From: JAHBNG01 sp039028975
GTDB lineage: Bacteria > Chloroflexota > Anaerolineae > Caldilineales > Caldilineaceae
DNA length: 64,000 bases
Assembly (NCBI GenBank): GCA_039028975.1
Contig: JBCCHB010000002.1
Location: 124,001 to 188,000 of the forward strand
Direction: 5' to 3'
Part shown: one piece after another, positions 52,577-62,228 of the stretch
How the letters are laid out: each line of letters begins with the position of its first letter
How positions within the stretch are numbered: the first letter of the stretch is position 1
The notes under the pieces: model-generated
Seen by the model: the letters and a program-made list of their open reading frames with translations, nothing else
The model's database searches: none
What the model was told of the DNA's origin: nothing
Made by a program: the position numbers and the translations under genes

Positions 52577-54706
52577 TTAATTGCAGGTCACGTTAATGGC
52601 CTCAGCAAAAAACCTACTACCCTTGATTGGAACAGCATAATTAGTAGCTCTTATATCATATTCCTTGCCTCTTCCAGTCATTATGTGGACTCTACAACCC
52701 GGCCATAGGACAAACCTGAGCGAATCTCCTACCTGATTATAGTTGCCAGCAGTAGAACCATGATACGTTCCCTCCTTCCAGCAAATATTCCAGTCTAGTC
52801 CTTTTTGTAGGCAGAAGGGGTAGTTATCGAATCCGAACTGAGCTACCGATCTATTCGTACCTGCATGAATATTTGGCAGGTTATCATTAGGTGCTGAGAC
52901 TGTTGGAACCGACTTGACTGGTGAGGTCTGACCAGAACTGCGATAAACCAAAATTCTCATTTTCCCTACTAGCTTGCAGACTTGATTTGAGTTCGGACCA
53001 ACACGAGTGGCATAATATGGACTTTCATCATGCACCTCAATTGTCCAACCAGACATCACTTCAATTTTGATGCACTCCTGATTTGGTAAATCAAGATCGC
53101 CAAAGCCAGTATTTGTTCCTTCTACCAAGAGATAGCAGGGACCAGAATTCTTATCACTGTCTCCGTTAATGATCATGGCCGGATGTGTTGCATCCACACA
53201 GCCAATAGTTGTCGATTCTATGGGTACGTTAGGCTGTTCCACTGTAAGTTGGGTTTGTGTTGATTGATTTGTGGGAATTGCATTCTGTGTCTGGGGTGAA
53301 AATGGAACCTCGGCAGAGGTTATTTGCTGCTGTGGAGTAATGATCTCTTCAGAGTCTTCGTTTTCGAGAGATTGGGAATTGGTTGGTACAACTTCTGCCA
53401 CATTCTGTAACAACCTAATGAGCTTGAATTTTGCAATCGTCCCACTACATCCGTCACACCCAGATGGATTATTAGGGTTGTTATAGTAAGATTGGTTTCG
53501 TTCATAATTCTTCTGACTACGATAGACATCAAACTGTAAGTGGTAACCATCTGGGATACCCGTGCAATTCCATGCCTCAAATTTACGATCATTAAGACGT
53601 TTTTTGACGTTAATCACTTGCTCTTCTTCAGAGAAGGCTAGGCGAACGATTTCATCGCTACTGCCAGTTTCCTTGAATGCATCAGTACTAAAGACACAAT
53701 TACCAGGAAGATCAATGCTAGTATGAGGTTGTTCTTGGTTCGGCTGCTGTAATTGATTTTGCGAAGGGCTTTGTATTGGTGTCTGTTGTCTGACTTGGTT
53801 ATTATTAGCAGCAACCTCTTGTGGGGAACTAGGAATGTCTTCTTGTTTGCAATCAGGATCTTCTACAAATCCTGAGCACTCATTGTCTAGAATAGTAATA
53901 TCATTACCGCCGTCATGGACTACAGGTTCTTTTTCTTCCAACTCTTCCTGAAATTTAACAGCCTCGTCAGTGAGGTAGGTTAGATGCAGATTACGTAGCC
54001 AGCCCTTATAGTGAAACTGAACGTATAATTCTGAAGTGTCTCTTGCTATGCTTTCAGGTTGCCTATCAGTGCCATCACAAAGACTTGTGTTGGTAGATGC
54101 GAGCCAGACACAATCTATGAGCCATCCCGCTATATACTGAGTTCCCTGATAAGCTAAATGTCCATAATCAACAACGCCATTTACAACTTCCTTCAGTGTT
54201 TTTGCCCAGTCCAGGAAATCTTTCGACTTAGTCGCATACTCAGTCTTACCAAAGATATAGACGAAAGCATCATTACCTGGTTCCTTAAGAACAACCTCAA
54301 CAATGTTAAGTGCAAGCCGATCAGATACACAGAGTATCACTCCGCTTGGTGAAATTTCTGATTCTACAATTTTTAGATTATTCCCCCCATCAGTGAGTAA
54401 CTGCTTGGTAAGGCTAGTAGATATGATGGATAAGCTTTGAAATGCCATCTTACCGGGCTGGGCTTTACGATCTGATTTGAAGGTGATTATTGATACACTA
54501 GAACTACCACATATCCTAGAAGACCATGATTCATCTCTAATGATTTGATCTGGACTAAGAACATTTTGGTACAAAGAAAGTTCATTCTCTGAGATTTCAG
54601 TGATAATAGGATGATTAACTGTCTTTGCTTGTGCAAGCACACTTCCACTCGGCATAATCATGCTTAATACTATGATCGGTAGAACTAATATGTTTCTTAC
54701 AGACAT
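52577..54706 (-). CDS. Exported protein with Gln/Pro/Asn-rich linkers, unknown
   Basis: A 709-residue exported protein. Signal: ILVLPIIVLSMIMPSGSVLA (cleavage near residue 26). Residues about 30-260 and 335-420 look globular; residues about 295-335 and 445-490 are Gln/Pro/Ser-rich linkers (QQTPIQSPSQNQLQQPN). The last 215 residues contain several Cys pairs and Gly-rich beta strands. No enzymatic motif or known domain is recognised. AAGGAGG precedes ATG 54706, a strong ribosome site. It lies downstream of the nuclease-STAND gene on the same strand, separated by a terminator and a repeat. Confidence 0.65.
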   Translation of the reverse strand: MSVRNILVLPIIVLSMIMPSGSVLAQAKTVNHPIITEISENELSLYQNVLSPDQIIRDESWSSRICGSSSVSIITFKSDRKAQPGKMAFQSLSIISTSLTKQLLTDGGNNLKIVESEISPSGVILCVSDRLALNIVEVVLKEPGNDAFVYIFGKTEYATKSKDFLDWAKTLKEVVNGVVDYGHLAYQGTQYIAGWLIDCVWLASTNTSLCDGTDRQPESIARDTSELYVQFHYKGWLRNLHLTYLTDEAVKFQEELEEKEPVVHDGGNDITILDNECSGFVEDPDCKQEDIPSSPQEVAANNNQVRQQTPIQSPSQNQLQQPNQEQPHTSIDLPGNCVFSTDAFKETGSSDEIVRLAFSEEEQVINVKKRLNDRKFEAWNCTGIPDGYHLQFDVYRSQKNYERNQSYYNNPNNPSGCDGCSGTIAKFKLIRLLQNVAEVVPTNSQSLENEDSEEIITPQQQITSAEVPFSPQTQNAIPTNQSTQTQLTVEQPNVPIESTTIGCVDATHPAMIINGDSDKNSGPCYLLVEGTNTGFGDLDLPNQECIKIEVMSGWTIEVHDESPYYATRVGPNSNQVCKLVGKMRILVYRSSGQTSPVKSVPTVSAPNDNLPNIHAGTNRSVAQFGFDNYPFCLQKGLDWNICWKEGTYHGSTAGNYNQVGDSLRFVLWPGCRVHIMTGRGKEYDIRATNYAVPIKGSRFFAEAINVTCN

Positions 54707-54779
54707 AAATACCTCCTTAGCCTGTCAAACTGTATTCACTGGTCTGGGATCGATTTCTAATGGACTAACCAATAAAAAT

Positions 54780-54802
54780 AGCCAGGATCATAGTTCCTGG
54801 CT
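54780..54802 (-). terminator. Terminator-like hairpin of the nuclease-STAND gene
   Basis: AGCCAGGA (54780-54787) and TCCTGGCT (54795-54802) pair perfectly; on the minus strand ATTTTTATT follows. It is about 380 bases past the stop of the upstream gene. Confidence 0.65.
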
Positions 54803-54965
54803 TCGTTGAGAGAGCGATTTTATTTTCATCCAAACTACCATAAAACTAGCGAAATTTCCATAGTATTTTTGTCTTATTTATCTAGGAGAAGTTGAAAAAC
54901 TGATAAGCAGAGTGGCAAGAGCAAAAGATTACTGGTTCACTTGTATCGAGTACGTATAAACTTGA

Positions 54966-54993
54966 TGTGAAGTGGTTTTTGTGGAGTGTGGGG
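54966..54993. repeat. 28-bp direct repeat, copy 2
   Basis: Matches 51177-51204 at 26 of 28 positions, in the same orientation. It is followed by G/T-rich sequence and a plus-strand terminator-like hairpin about 150 bases later. Confidence 0.7.
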
Positions 54994-55137
54994 TGTTGTG
55001 AGGGTGGTAAGAGTTGGGCAAGTTATGTGGCTGGGAGGATATTCACTCTGTCCAGGATTGTGTGTAGATGGCAATGGCTCTCAGACTGAGTGGAGCCGAT
55101 TTACACTTTTTTTCGTACAGAGTCGATATTCTTTTAG

Positions 55138-55168
55138 GGTCTGTCTGGGTGGCAGACCTTTTCTTTTG
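55138..55168 (+). terminator. T-tailed hairpin on the plus strand
   Basis: GGTCTG (55138-55143) and CAGACC (55153-55158) form a 6-bp stem followed directly by TTTTCTTTT. No plus-strand gene ends just before it, so it may belong to the repeat element or an unseen short RNA. Confidence 0.6.
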
Positions 55169-55178
55169 TGTAGCAATC

Positions 55179-58100
55179 TTAATACCTACGTTCTTCTTGG
55201 GTTTCTTCCCATTCGATCCTTGTGGCAAGCTCTTCAATATAACTCTCTATCCAGTCAATCACGTTGTTAGAAGATTCCCCTTTCAACCACTCTCTGGCCT
55301 CATCACGTCTATTCCTATGATGGATACTCGCAGGGCCCTTCATTGATTCTGTAAAGAAACTAGCGTTTAGTACTTCTTGCACTCTTTCACTTGATCCGTA
55401 GTTATCTACAAAGTCTCTTGTAAATCTACCATCCTGGCTTTGATCTAGAGTTTTGGGCATTGCTCTAACAATAGCTACTGCCCGTATTTCAGGGTTTTCA
55501 TCAATCCAACTAAATACGTCATCTTTTTGAAAGTAGGTGAGCGGCCTAACTGGGTTTTCATGATCACCCAAGCTCTGATCTTCTTCTTCTAACCAACTAA
55601 CAACTCTAAAATTTCTATAACCGTCTTTCGTTAGAATTTTTGACTTTACAATATCCCAAGTCTCACTTGGTTTATTTTTAGCAATGAGTTGTAATACATC
55701 ATGAAATGAATTATGAGTCTTTAGAATAATTAGATCACCAATTCTAGAAAAAATATATTCAAAGAGCTTCAATGCATATTCAGGATAATCAGATAAGAAC
55801 TTGATACTTATTTCTTTCCAATCATAATCTGGCATTGAGTTTGGCCCATTTATAAATAGGCTTTTGTTCGTGACTATTTTGTAAACTAACTCCTTTTGAA
55901 AATCGATAGGATTTTCATTTCGGCAATAGTGTTCTTGCAAAACTTCTATACAAATATTTGCTGCTTCAGGACTTTCATCGTTCGACAATGACAGTAAAAC
56001 CCTTTCGATGGATTTGGATGAAACATCTGTAGTCTTACTTAAATAGCTCAGAATAATGAAACTGTGTGATGAAATCGTATTTTTCTTGTACAGATTTATC
56101 ATCTCTTCAAGAACACCATCGTTTATTCCTCCTATCCAAATTACATTATGTATCCACTCTTGCAACGTATCATCGTTTAGTATTTCTGATACTTTCTTTT
56201 CCCACCTAGTTTCATCAAGTTCACGTAACCCAGCAAGATAACTGCTAAGAATTCTAAAGTCACCATTTGGACCTGCTTCTTTTTGGCGTTCAATTATTTT
56301 TACTAGCAGTTTATTTTCATGGTCAGCATGAGCAAGTAACGAACCGAACAGATGAGAATTGTGTCCATCAGCTTTGATAAGATCATCAATCACGTTATCA
56401 AAAGCTTGGTCATCATTAGCAAGTTCTAATGCTAGTTCTGCTAGCCTGTTCACAGGTGGTTTGCCTAAAAGGCTGTCATCATAATCATCTTCATCCCAGC
56501 TACTATAGAGAACATATCTTTTTACCCATGATTCAAGAGTCGTACCAACAATTAGCTCATCAATATGTGCTAACTTTGCTTTCTCCTCTTCGCTATACTT
56601 CTTTAGATCAAACCTTCGAATTGTATTAAGCAACTGAACAATATTTTTCTTGTTTGACGCTTCATCTAAGGCGAAAGCATCCATCGTAGTCAATACTAAT
56701 TCTCTAAACTTGATTGAGGGTATACGTGCTAAAACGCCTCTCGCAGAGCTTATGAGTACATCATTGGCTTGCTGACGAGAAGTTAATCCCCATTGACGGC
56801 TGACATTAAACACCAAATTCCATACATCAGTATAGGCATCAACGATTTCACCCCAAACTTTGGGTGTCCAAAGTTCTGGGAGAGCCTTAATGCCCTGATA
56901 CTCTACCCCAATTGAGCGTGAGTGGAATGTTGATAATGCTTTCCGGCAGGCTTTGAGTCCTAAGAGTTTTTCATCTTCATCATCTGACTCAAGAGCTTCT
57001 CTTAATACTGACAATCTTTTTGATGGCGGCGCTTCAGTGGTTGCTAATGCGCCATGTCCTAAACTAAATAGTTCAGCAAATGTTCCACTTGAGTTGTTTG
57101 AGTAAACATCGTCATTTTCTGCTGCACCGATTTTTAAGAGAACTCTCGTGGCACCTACAAAGTGTTTCTCCCAGACAGCTATCTTTTCTAATGTCCAGAC
57201 AATGTCCTGTCGTCCATCTTCCCAAGCTAATAGCTCTTCTTTTGACCATCTACCAAAAGTACGTTGTAAACATCGTAGCGTAGACTGAGGATCGGCCTCA
57301 GCCAAAACAGATAGAAATTGACCTCCATCGTTTGAGGCTAAAAACTCTCTATCTTCAAAAATACTTCCTTCTCTAAGGATATCTTTTACAACAGCTTGCG
57401 CTGTTGGGTTGTCATGGGCATAAATAAACATCTGCATGAACCACTTGCGCAGCGAGTCAGGTACTATTTGCAAAAGCTCTTCTATGCTAACTACTACTCC
57501 ATGATGTTTCCAAAAATCTAACCATAGATATACATGAAGAGCTTTGGGAACTATAAACAGAGTATTTTTCCCTTGTAATATTCGTCGCTCTTTCAGTTCA
57601 GCTATAATGGATGCAAATTGCCCCCAGGTAATTGACGGATCAACCTGTCTAACCAGTTCGGCTATAAATTGTGCTTCTTTATGTATATCTACATGTACCA
57701 ACTTCTCAAAACCGAATTTGTAAAATAACGAAATATGGCGCAGTACGATCAAATGCCTTTGTATTTGTTCAGATAAGACATCTTCATAGCCAGCAACAAA
57801 CCTATCCCAAATTTGGACTGTGGCTGGTGATCTTAAAATATCATCAGGATTGCTAACTAGATTTTCTCCAACAGCATGAGCAACTCTGGGAGAGCCTGTA
57901 CACCACATCGCCCAATGTGATGCATGGTGTCGATACATCTCAGGTAAATAGCTATTGATAATTGATTCAATTTGCTCATCTAGAAGAAGTGGACATTGAT
58001 GTACTTTCATTTGTGCATCAGAACTATTGTCTGGGCCATGATCTATGGTGATGAGTGTGCATTTATCTGAATGGGATTTCAAAGAGTTCCATATAGATGC

Positions 58101-58991
58101 CTTCTCTTTATCAGGACATTCATCAACTACCAAAATTACATAAAGGCTTTTGTCTGCTCGTATAATTTCATTTAATAATTGGCTACGCTGGAAATCTTCA
58201 GAATGTCTAACATAAATAACAGATGGTGATAAATCATCAGCAGATAAAGCTTCTAACGCAAGCCTACTTTTCCCAATACCTGGTTCTCCAATAAGCCTAA
58301 TATGATGTATATGGCCTGAGCGTACTTCATCTTGTATGGTAGAAATAAGTAAGTGCTGCTGGTCGCCTAACTTCACTTCTGTCTGCATATCAGCATTTTT
58401 GCTCCACACTTCCAACGTTTGAAACACATAATCTGATTTATTCAGAATCTTCATACAAAGTGAAGGATACTTTATTAATAGACCTATTAAATGTGATTGT
58501 CCCCATACAGCAATATCAGCGTTCTCAACGCCACATTTAGAGAAACAGTCTCGCAAGAGAGACTTTGCATTTTTGATCTGTTCTGGAGTTGGGTCCACTC
58601 CAAAGCAGACAACAACATACCGCATTGATTCTTCTAAACACTCTTTTATTCCCGAGTTGAGGTTTTCGATCTTGATCTCAGCGGTTGACTTCCCAAAGAG
58701 TTCTTTTACTACTTGGTTTCTCTGCCACGGCTTAAAGCTTGTTCCGGCTTTTATCTGAAAACGAGTACCAGCCACTATTAAAAGGTCGTCGGTTGCACTT
58801 TCTATCTGATCATCTATGGATGCATCAATACCACCGTCCTTGACTGTAATATCTCCAGAGATGTGAACTTTTGTTACTGGAATACCGTGATCTCTTGCAC
58901 TACACCAAAGTAAGTCACGAAAAATAATAACAGCTTGCTCTGATGATAATTTAGATAAATCATCAGTGGTCAGGGTGAATAGAGTATTCAT
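55179..58991 (-). CDS. PD-(D/E)XK nuclease-STAND NTPase-helical repeat protein (Avs-like antiviral candidate)
   Basis: A 1,270-residue cytoplasmic protein. Residues about 15-180 look like a restriction-endonuclease fold: VKDGGIDA (Asp56) then FQIKAG (Gln79, Lys81), the D...(E/Q)xK pattern of Mrr/Cap4-like nucleases, with upstream Glu19 as a possible first residue. Residues about 225-420 are a P-loop NTPase: Walker A GEPGIGKS (235-242), Walker B YVILVVDE (284-291). The remaining 850 residues are alpha-helical repeats with no named domain. This nuclease-NTPase-sensor order is that of antiviral STAND (Avs) proteins, in which the C-terminal part binds a phage protein and triggers DNA cleavage. 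No toxin partner or other defence gene is adjacent, as expected for Avs. No ribosome site is clear before ATG 58991. Family name not certain. Confidence 0.75.
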   Translation of the reverse strand: MNTLFTLTTDDLSKLSSEQAVIIFRDLLWCSARDHGIPVTKVHISGDITVKDGGIDASIDDQIESATDDLLIVAGTRFQIKAGTSFKPWQRNQVVKELFGKSTAEIKIENLNSGIKECLEESMRYVVVCFGVDPTPEQIKNAKSLLRDCFSKCGVENADIAVWGQSHLIGLLIKYPSLCMKILNKSDYVFQTLEVWSKNADMQTEVKLGDQQHLLISTIQDEVRSGHIHHIRLIGEPGIGKSRLALEALSADDLSPSVIYVRHSEDFQRSQLLNEIIRADKSLYVILVVDECPDKEKASIWNSLKSHSDKCTLITIDHGPDNSSDAQMKVHQCPLLLDEQIESIINSYLPEMYRHHASHWAMWCTGSPRVAHAVGENLVSNPDDILRSPATVQIWDRFVAGYEDVLSEQIQRHLIVLRHISLFYKFGFEKLVHVDIHKEAQFIAELVRQVDPSITWGQFASIIAELKERRILQGKNTLFIVPKALHVYLWLDFWKHHGVVVSIEELLQIVPDSLRKWFMQMFIYAHDNPTAQAVVKDILREGSIFEDREFLASNDGGQFLSVLAEADPQSTLRCLQRTFGRWSKEELLAWEDGRQDIVWTLEKIAVWEKHFVGATRVLLKIGAAENDDVYSNNSSGTFAELFSLGHGALATTEAPPSKRLSVLREALESDDEDEKLLGLKACRKALSTFHSRSIGVEYQGIKALPELWTPKVWGEIVDAYTDVWNLVFNVSRQWGLTSRQQANDVLISSARGVLARIPSIKFRELVLTTMDAFALDEASNKKNIVQLLNTIRRFDLKKYSEEEKAKLAHIDELIVGTTLESWVKRYVLYSSWDEDDYDDSLLGKPPVNRLAELALELANDDQAFDNVIDDLIKADGHNSHLFGSLLAHADHENKLLVKIIERQKEAGPNGDFRILSSYLAGLRELDETRWEKKVSEILNDDTLQEWIHNVIWIGGINDGVLEEMINLYKKNTISSHSFIILSYLSKTTDVSSKSIERVLLSLSNDESPEAANICIEVLQEHYCRNENPIDFQKELVYKIVTNKSLFINGPNSMPDYDWKEISIKFLSDYPEYALKLFEYIFSRIGDLIILKTHNSFHDVLQLIAKNKPSETWDIVKSKILTKDGYRNFRVVSWLEEEDQSLGDHENPVRPLTYFQKDDVFSWIDENPEIRAVAIVRAMPKTLDQSQDGRFTRDFVDNYGSSERVQEVLNASFFTESMKGPASIHHRNRRDEAREWLKGESSNNVIDWIESYIEELATRIEWEETQEERRY

Positions 58992-59346
58992 AGAAAATAA
59001 ATTCAGAGATAATTAAGTTTGTCTAAATATCAGTACTGCATAGCCATTTTAGCAAATAATCTCTGAGAAAAAATAAAATAGTAATATTTTGATAAATTCT
59101 TAATTGGCTAAAATATTGGCAAAACAAGTCGAATGCCCCAGTGCCTCTACAATTTCTGTCTCATTTCAAAACGAGACAGAAACAGGATAATTGTCATACC
59201 TTAGATGAGTGAGGGTTCTATGCGATGAGGCTTTCTTCATCATATATAACCATAATTTTTTGAGGTTGCCAATTTAGTGACACATACTGACGAAAATCTG
59301 CTTTGGATGTTCAAGGATGTTTTGATGTGTGAGGTGGAGTAAAGTA
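58992..59346. other. Divergent intergenic region with a palindrome
   Basis: 355 bases between the nuclease-STAND start and the next plus-strand gene. It contains the perfect inverted repeat at 59153-59182 and AT-rich stretches where promoters would be expected. Confidence 0.55.
59153..59182. promoter_or_regulatory. Perfect 10-bp inverted repeat, possible operator
   Basis: TTTCTGTCTC (59153-59162) and GAGACAGAAA (59173-59182) are perfect, with a 10-base spacer. It lies in a divergent intergenic region, about 160 bases from both starts. The half-site spacing fits a dimeric regulator, but a hairpin in a leader transcript is also possible. Confidence 0.5.
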
Positions 59347-60066
59347 GTGGCTTTCAGAAGAATTGTTCAGGTTTTCAAAAACATCGGAATAATAGCAGGT
59401 GCTATTGCAAGTGTTCTGAGTATCTTTAGCGTTTTTTTCTTATCACACTGGACTGACCCTCACATAACCATCGTAAATAGATTGGCAATGCCAGTTGTTG
59501 TTACCTTAAACTCAGGTGTTACAAAAACAATTGCAGCAGAGTCATACATAACGATTGCCGTGGATAGCTACCCATTAGACGTCCACTACAGTGTCTCAAA
59601 CCCAGTCCTATATAGTAGAGTAATGGGAGATGAACTTAGGAGGTGGATACATCAGGTAGAAAACGGTGAGACAGTCTATGTTACAAACGACAATGGCTTT
59701 GGTAAGTGGCCAAAATATTTCAGCCCAGCTATCACGAATAACACCAGTGCCAAATGTTCAGTTGTGGTAAATGATGGATGGGCTAGCGAAAACGATCCTA
59801 ATATCCTAATTAGTCCAGGTGCTTCTTATCAGCTAGGATACTACAAACTATATACCAATTCAAACATTGTTTTTAGATGTGAAGATGGAAGAACAACTTT
59901 CTTTGGTGACCATCCATCGCTAGGGAGAAGTCCGAGGTTGTATTCACTAACCAAATCGGGCAGCGGGGTTGCAGATGTCTACATAGATCCACAGGACATT
60001 TCTTTTGTACTAGAATCATTTTGGAAGATTTTACCAAACGAGATTCTATTCCAGCTAGAAAAGTAA
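59347..60066 (+). CDS. Single-pass membrane protein with an extracellular domain, unknown
   Basis: A 239-residue protein. One hydrophobic helix at the N terminus (IGIIAGAIASVLSIFSVFFLS) anchors a beta-rich extracytoplasmic part (ITIVNRLAMPVVVTLNSGV, SAKCSVVVNDGWASENDPNI). Two Cys may form a disulfide (CSVV and FRCEDG). GTG 59347 is chosen because GGTGGAG precedes it; a GTG six codons earlier is possible. It is divergent from the nuclease-STAND gene. Function unknown. Confidence 0.6.
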   Translation: MAFRRIVQVFKNIGIIAGAIASVLSIFSVFFLSHWTDPHITIVNRLAMPVVVTLNSGVTKTIAAESYITIAVDSYPLDVHYSVSNPVLYSRVMGDELRRWIHQVENGETVYVTNDNGFGKWPKYFSPAITNNTSAKCSVVVNDGWASENDPNILISPGASYQLGYYKLYTNSNIVFRCEDGRTTFFGDHPSLGRSPRLYSLTKSGSGVADVYIDPQDISFVLESFWKILPNEILFQLEK

Positions 60067-60213
60067 ACTCTTCTAAAGAGACACTTTCATGCCAGATTTC
60101 TGCTACCACTTTACACAAGACCATACTTCCAAATTGGACACTATGCAAAGCATTTTATGCTAGGGCAGTGCCGATAAACCTATCTGCCACACCTCTGGTA
60201 GGCATGGTTCTAC

Positions 60214-60660
60214 CTAAAATAACGGCACCGCCCCGTTCATAATTTCATCCACAGCCACCATCGGAATCACCACAACCCCATCACTGTCATCAATATTACT
60301 CAACATAGTATCAATATATCCCTCAGCCTCAGTTCGCAGCCTCGTATCAGCCTGTAATGAATGGTCGATAGTAAAGCTGGATTTATCCACTGCCAGGAGT
60401 GTTTCAGCTCCATTGACGATCACATAAGTGTTGCCAGAAATTTCTTCAACAGAATATCCATCGACGAGCCGAATCGTTATTTCTCTGTTCTCGCTTACTA
60501 ATGGAAAGCCGATTCCAGCCTGTGAAAATGTTTGGTCGAGATATGAAATGACTCTATCAGTTGTATTAGTCACATCGAGGTACACAGCACCCAAAACTGT
60601 TAGTGCTATTTGAGAGAAGATTATCCATGCAACGATGAGCGAAAATTTGGTCGATTTCAT
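60214..60660 (-). CDS. Small exported or single-pass membrane protein, unknown
   Basis: A 148-residue protein with an N-terminal hydrophobic signal-anchor (LIVAWIIFSQIALTVLGAV) and a polar extracytoplasmic part with a mixed alpha/beta pattern (REITIRLVDGYSVEEISGNTYVIVNGAETL). AAGGTGA precedes ATG 60660. No known family. It is convergent with the 239-residue membrane protein gene. Confidence 0.6.
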   Translation of the reverse strand: MKSTKFSLIVAWIIFSQIALTVLGAVYLDVTNTTDRVISYLDQTFSQAGIGFPLVSENREITIRLVDGYSVEEISGNTYVIVNGAETLLAVDKSSFTIDHSLQADTRLRTEAEGYIDTMLSNIDDSDGVVVIPMVAVDEIMNGAVPLF

Positions 60661-60968
60661 GGCATCACCTTGGCAGCTATTGAAACAGCAATGAAGTAGT
60701 TCAAGATGATTTTAGTCTTTTTTGCTGCATCGTGCATCGGCGTTTCGTTGTATGGTGGTAGTGGGTAGCAGCCCAAATCAACCGTATCTTCAAAACCAAA
60801 ACTACGTCATACAAATAGGAAGCAAAGCTCTCACCTCGCTTCTCTTTTCCTGTTCTTTTTATGCACCCTCATACATTAGCAAGCAACCTTTAATTTAGGG
60901 TTGCTATTTGATTTTCTCAGAGAGTGAGATTATTTCAGGCAGTATATTTAGAGGATGTAGTAGTAATC
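60661..60968. other. Divergent intergenic region
   Basis: 308 bases between two divergent membrane-protein genes. No hairpin or clear promoter was recognised. Confidence 0.4.
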
Positions 60969-62228
60969 ATGAATGAACAAACAAGTGCAGAGGGTAAGGG
61001 TTATATCATTGCTGTAGTTGTAGCGATAATCGGCTTAATTGGTGTCATATTTCTGGGTTTCATGACATGGAGAGGTCCAGTGGACTCGGCCAAAGTTCCA
61101 ATAGATGCGACAATGACCGCTGAGTCAAAAGGAGCTGAGGCTATTGCTTCGACACAGACCGCCGAGTCAATTGAAAAAATGATTCAAGAAGGTATTGCAG
61201 CCACACAAGCAGCATCGACGCCTCTTGCTCAAATGACTTCTACTGAGGCAACAAGTACCGCTACGCCAGATATAGAAGCCACACAAAGCTATTTAAGCAC
61301 TCAAGTAACCCAGAGTGTGCAAGCAACAATGGCAGTACATTTAGAAGATACTAAACAAGCGGAATTAGCTGAACAGCAGACTAGAGAATCAAGACCTACA
61401 ACTACTCCAACTGAGATGCCACTGACTCCAACACCCACGAATACGATTACACCTGTAGCAACAAGCACCGCTACAAAAGCGCCGACATCTACCAGTACTG
61501 CTACTCCACGACCAACCAGTACACCTACTGCAACTAGAGTACAGGCAAGCAGTAATTTCAGGTTTTACGATAAAAACACAGGGGGAACTGTTGATATTGG
61601 TTCATCTACTTGGAAAGAAAATTTTAGCAGCGACCTTCACCCTGGATGGATCTTGGGTGAACGATGGACTATTGTAAAGGACGCTCTTACTCTAACTAGT
61701 CTGGGCGATGAGTTGAAATCAAGCACATTAGCTTATTTGCCTGTGTTAGTTGGACAGGATTATGAATTTTCTTTTGATGTAGAATGGGAAAATCGTGAAA
61801 GTGACATAGGATTTAGTTTTGGTGAAATCAGAAGCTCAAATCATCAGTATTTTGAAAATACTCAATACATCGAAGAGCCGACTTTCGTTATGGTGCGCTC
61901 CTGGGTTAGTAGTGCTACATACTGCGATTTTGATTTAAAGATCAGCAAAAGAGATGTTGATGGATTTGTTGATCTGGATTCTTCTCACGAAAGGTTAAGA
62001 AAATGCACTATTCCGGAAGATATAAAATTTAAACTTATAGTCACAGGCGGACACTACCAAATTCAAGTGGATGGTGAAAATGTCACCGAATTTCGAGAAG
62101 TTAGAAACGTGGATAATTCTGAGCTAAAGGCTCTATTTTTTCAAATCAGTATCTCAACTGATCATAAACAATACCTTGGGAGAATGGGTATTCCCTTTAT
62201 AGATAATATCGAAATAAAACTGCGCTAG
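60969..62228 (+). CDS. Single-pass protein with a Thr/Pro-rich stalk and a LamG-like C-terminal domain
   Basis: A 419-residue protein. Residues about 10-32 form a membrane helix (YIIAVVVAIIGLIGVIFLGF). The following 175 residues are a Thr/Ser/Ala-rich, then Thr/Pro-rich, stalk (PTPTNTITPVATSTATKAPT). The last 210 residues resemble a concanavalin-like/LamG jelly-roll domain (WKENFSSDLHPGWILGERW, YEFSFDVEWENRESDIGFSFGEI, FKLIVTGGHYQIQVDGENV). ATG 60969 is chosen; AGAGGATG is upstream. Probable surface-exposed binding protein; the ligand is unknown. Confidence 0.7.
   Translation: MNEQTSAEGKGYIIAVVVAIIGLIGVIFLGFMTWRGPVDSAKVPIDATMTAESKGAEAIASTQTAESIEKMIQEGIAATQAASTPLAQMTSTEATSTATPDIEATQSYLSTQVTQSVQATMAVHLEDTKQAELAEQQTRESRPTTTPTEMPLTPTPTNTITPVATSTATKAPTSTSTATPRPTSTPTATRVQASSNFRFYDKNTGGTVDIGSSTWKENFSSDLHPGWILGERWTIVKDALTLTSLGDELKSSTLAYLPVLVGQDYEFSFDVEWENRESDIGFSFGEIRSSNHQYFENTQYIEEPTFVMVRSWVSSATYCDFDLKISKRDVDGFVDLDSSHERLRKCTIPEDIKFKLIVTGGHYQIQVDGENVTEFREVRNVDNSELKALFFQISISTDHKQYLGRMGIPFIDNIEIKLR

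Larger units (their letters stand above)
54707..55178. other. Intergenic region with terminators and a direct repeat
   Basis: About 470 bases between the exported protein start and the nuclease-STAND stop. It holds a minus-strand terminator-like hairpin (54780-54802), the second 28-bp direct repeat (54966-54993) and a plus-strand T-tailed hairpin (55138-55168). No gene is visible. Confidence 0.55.
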
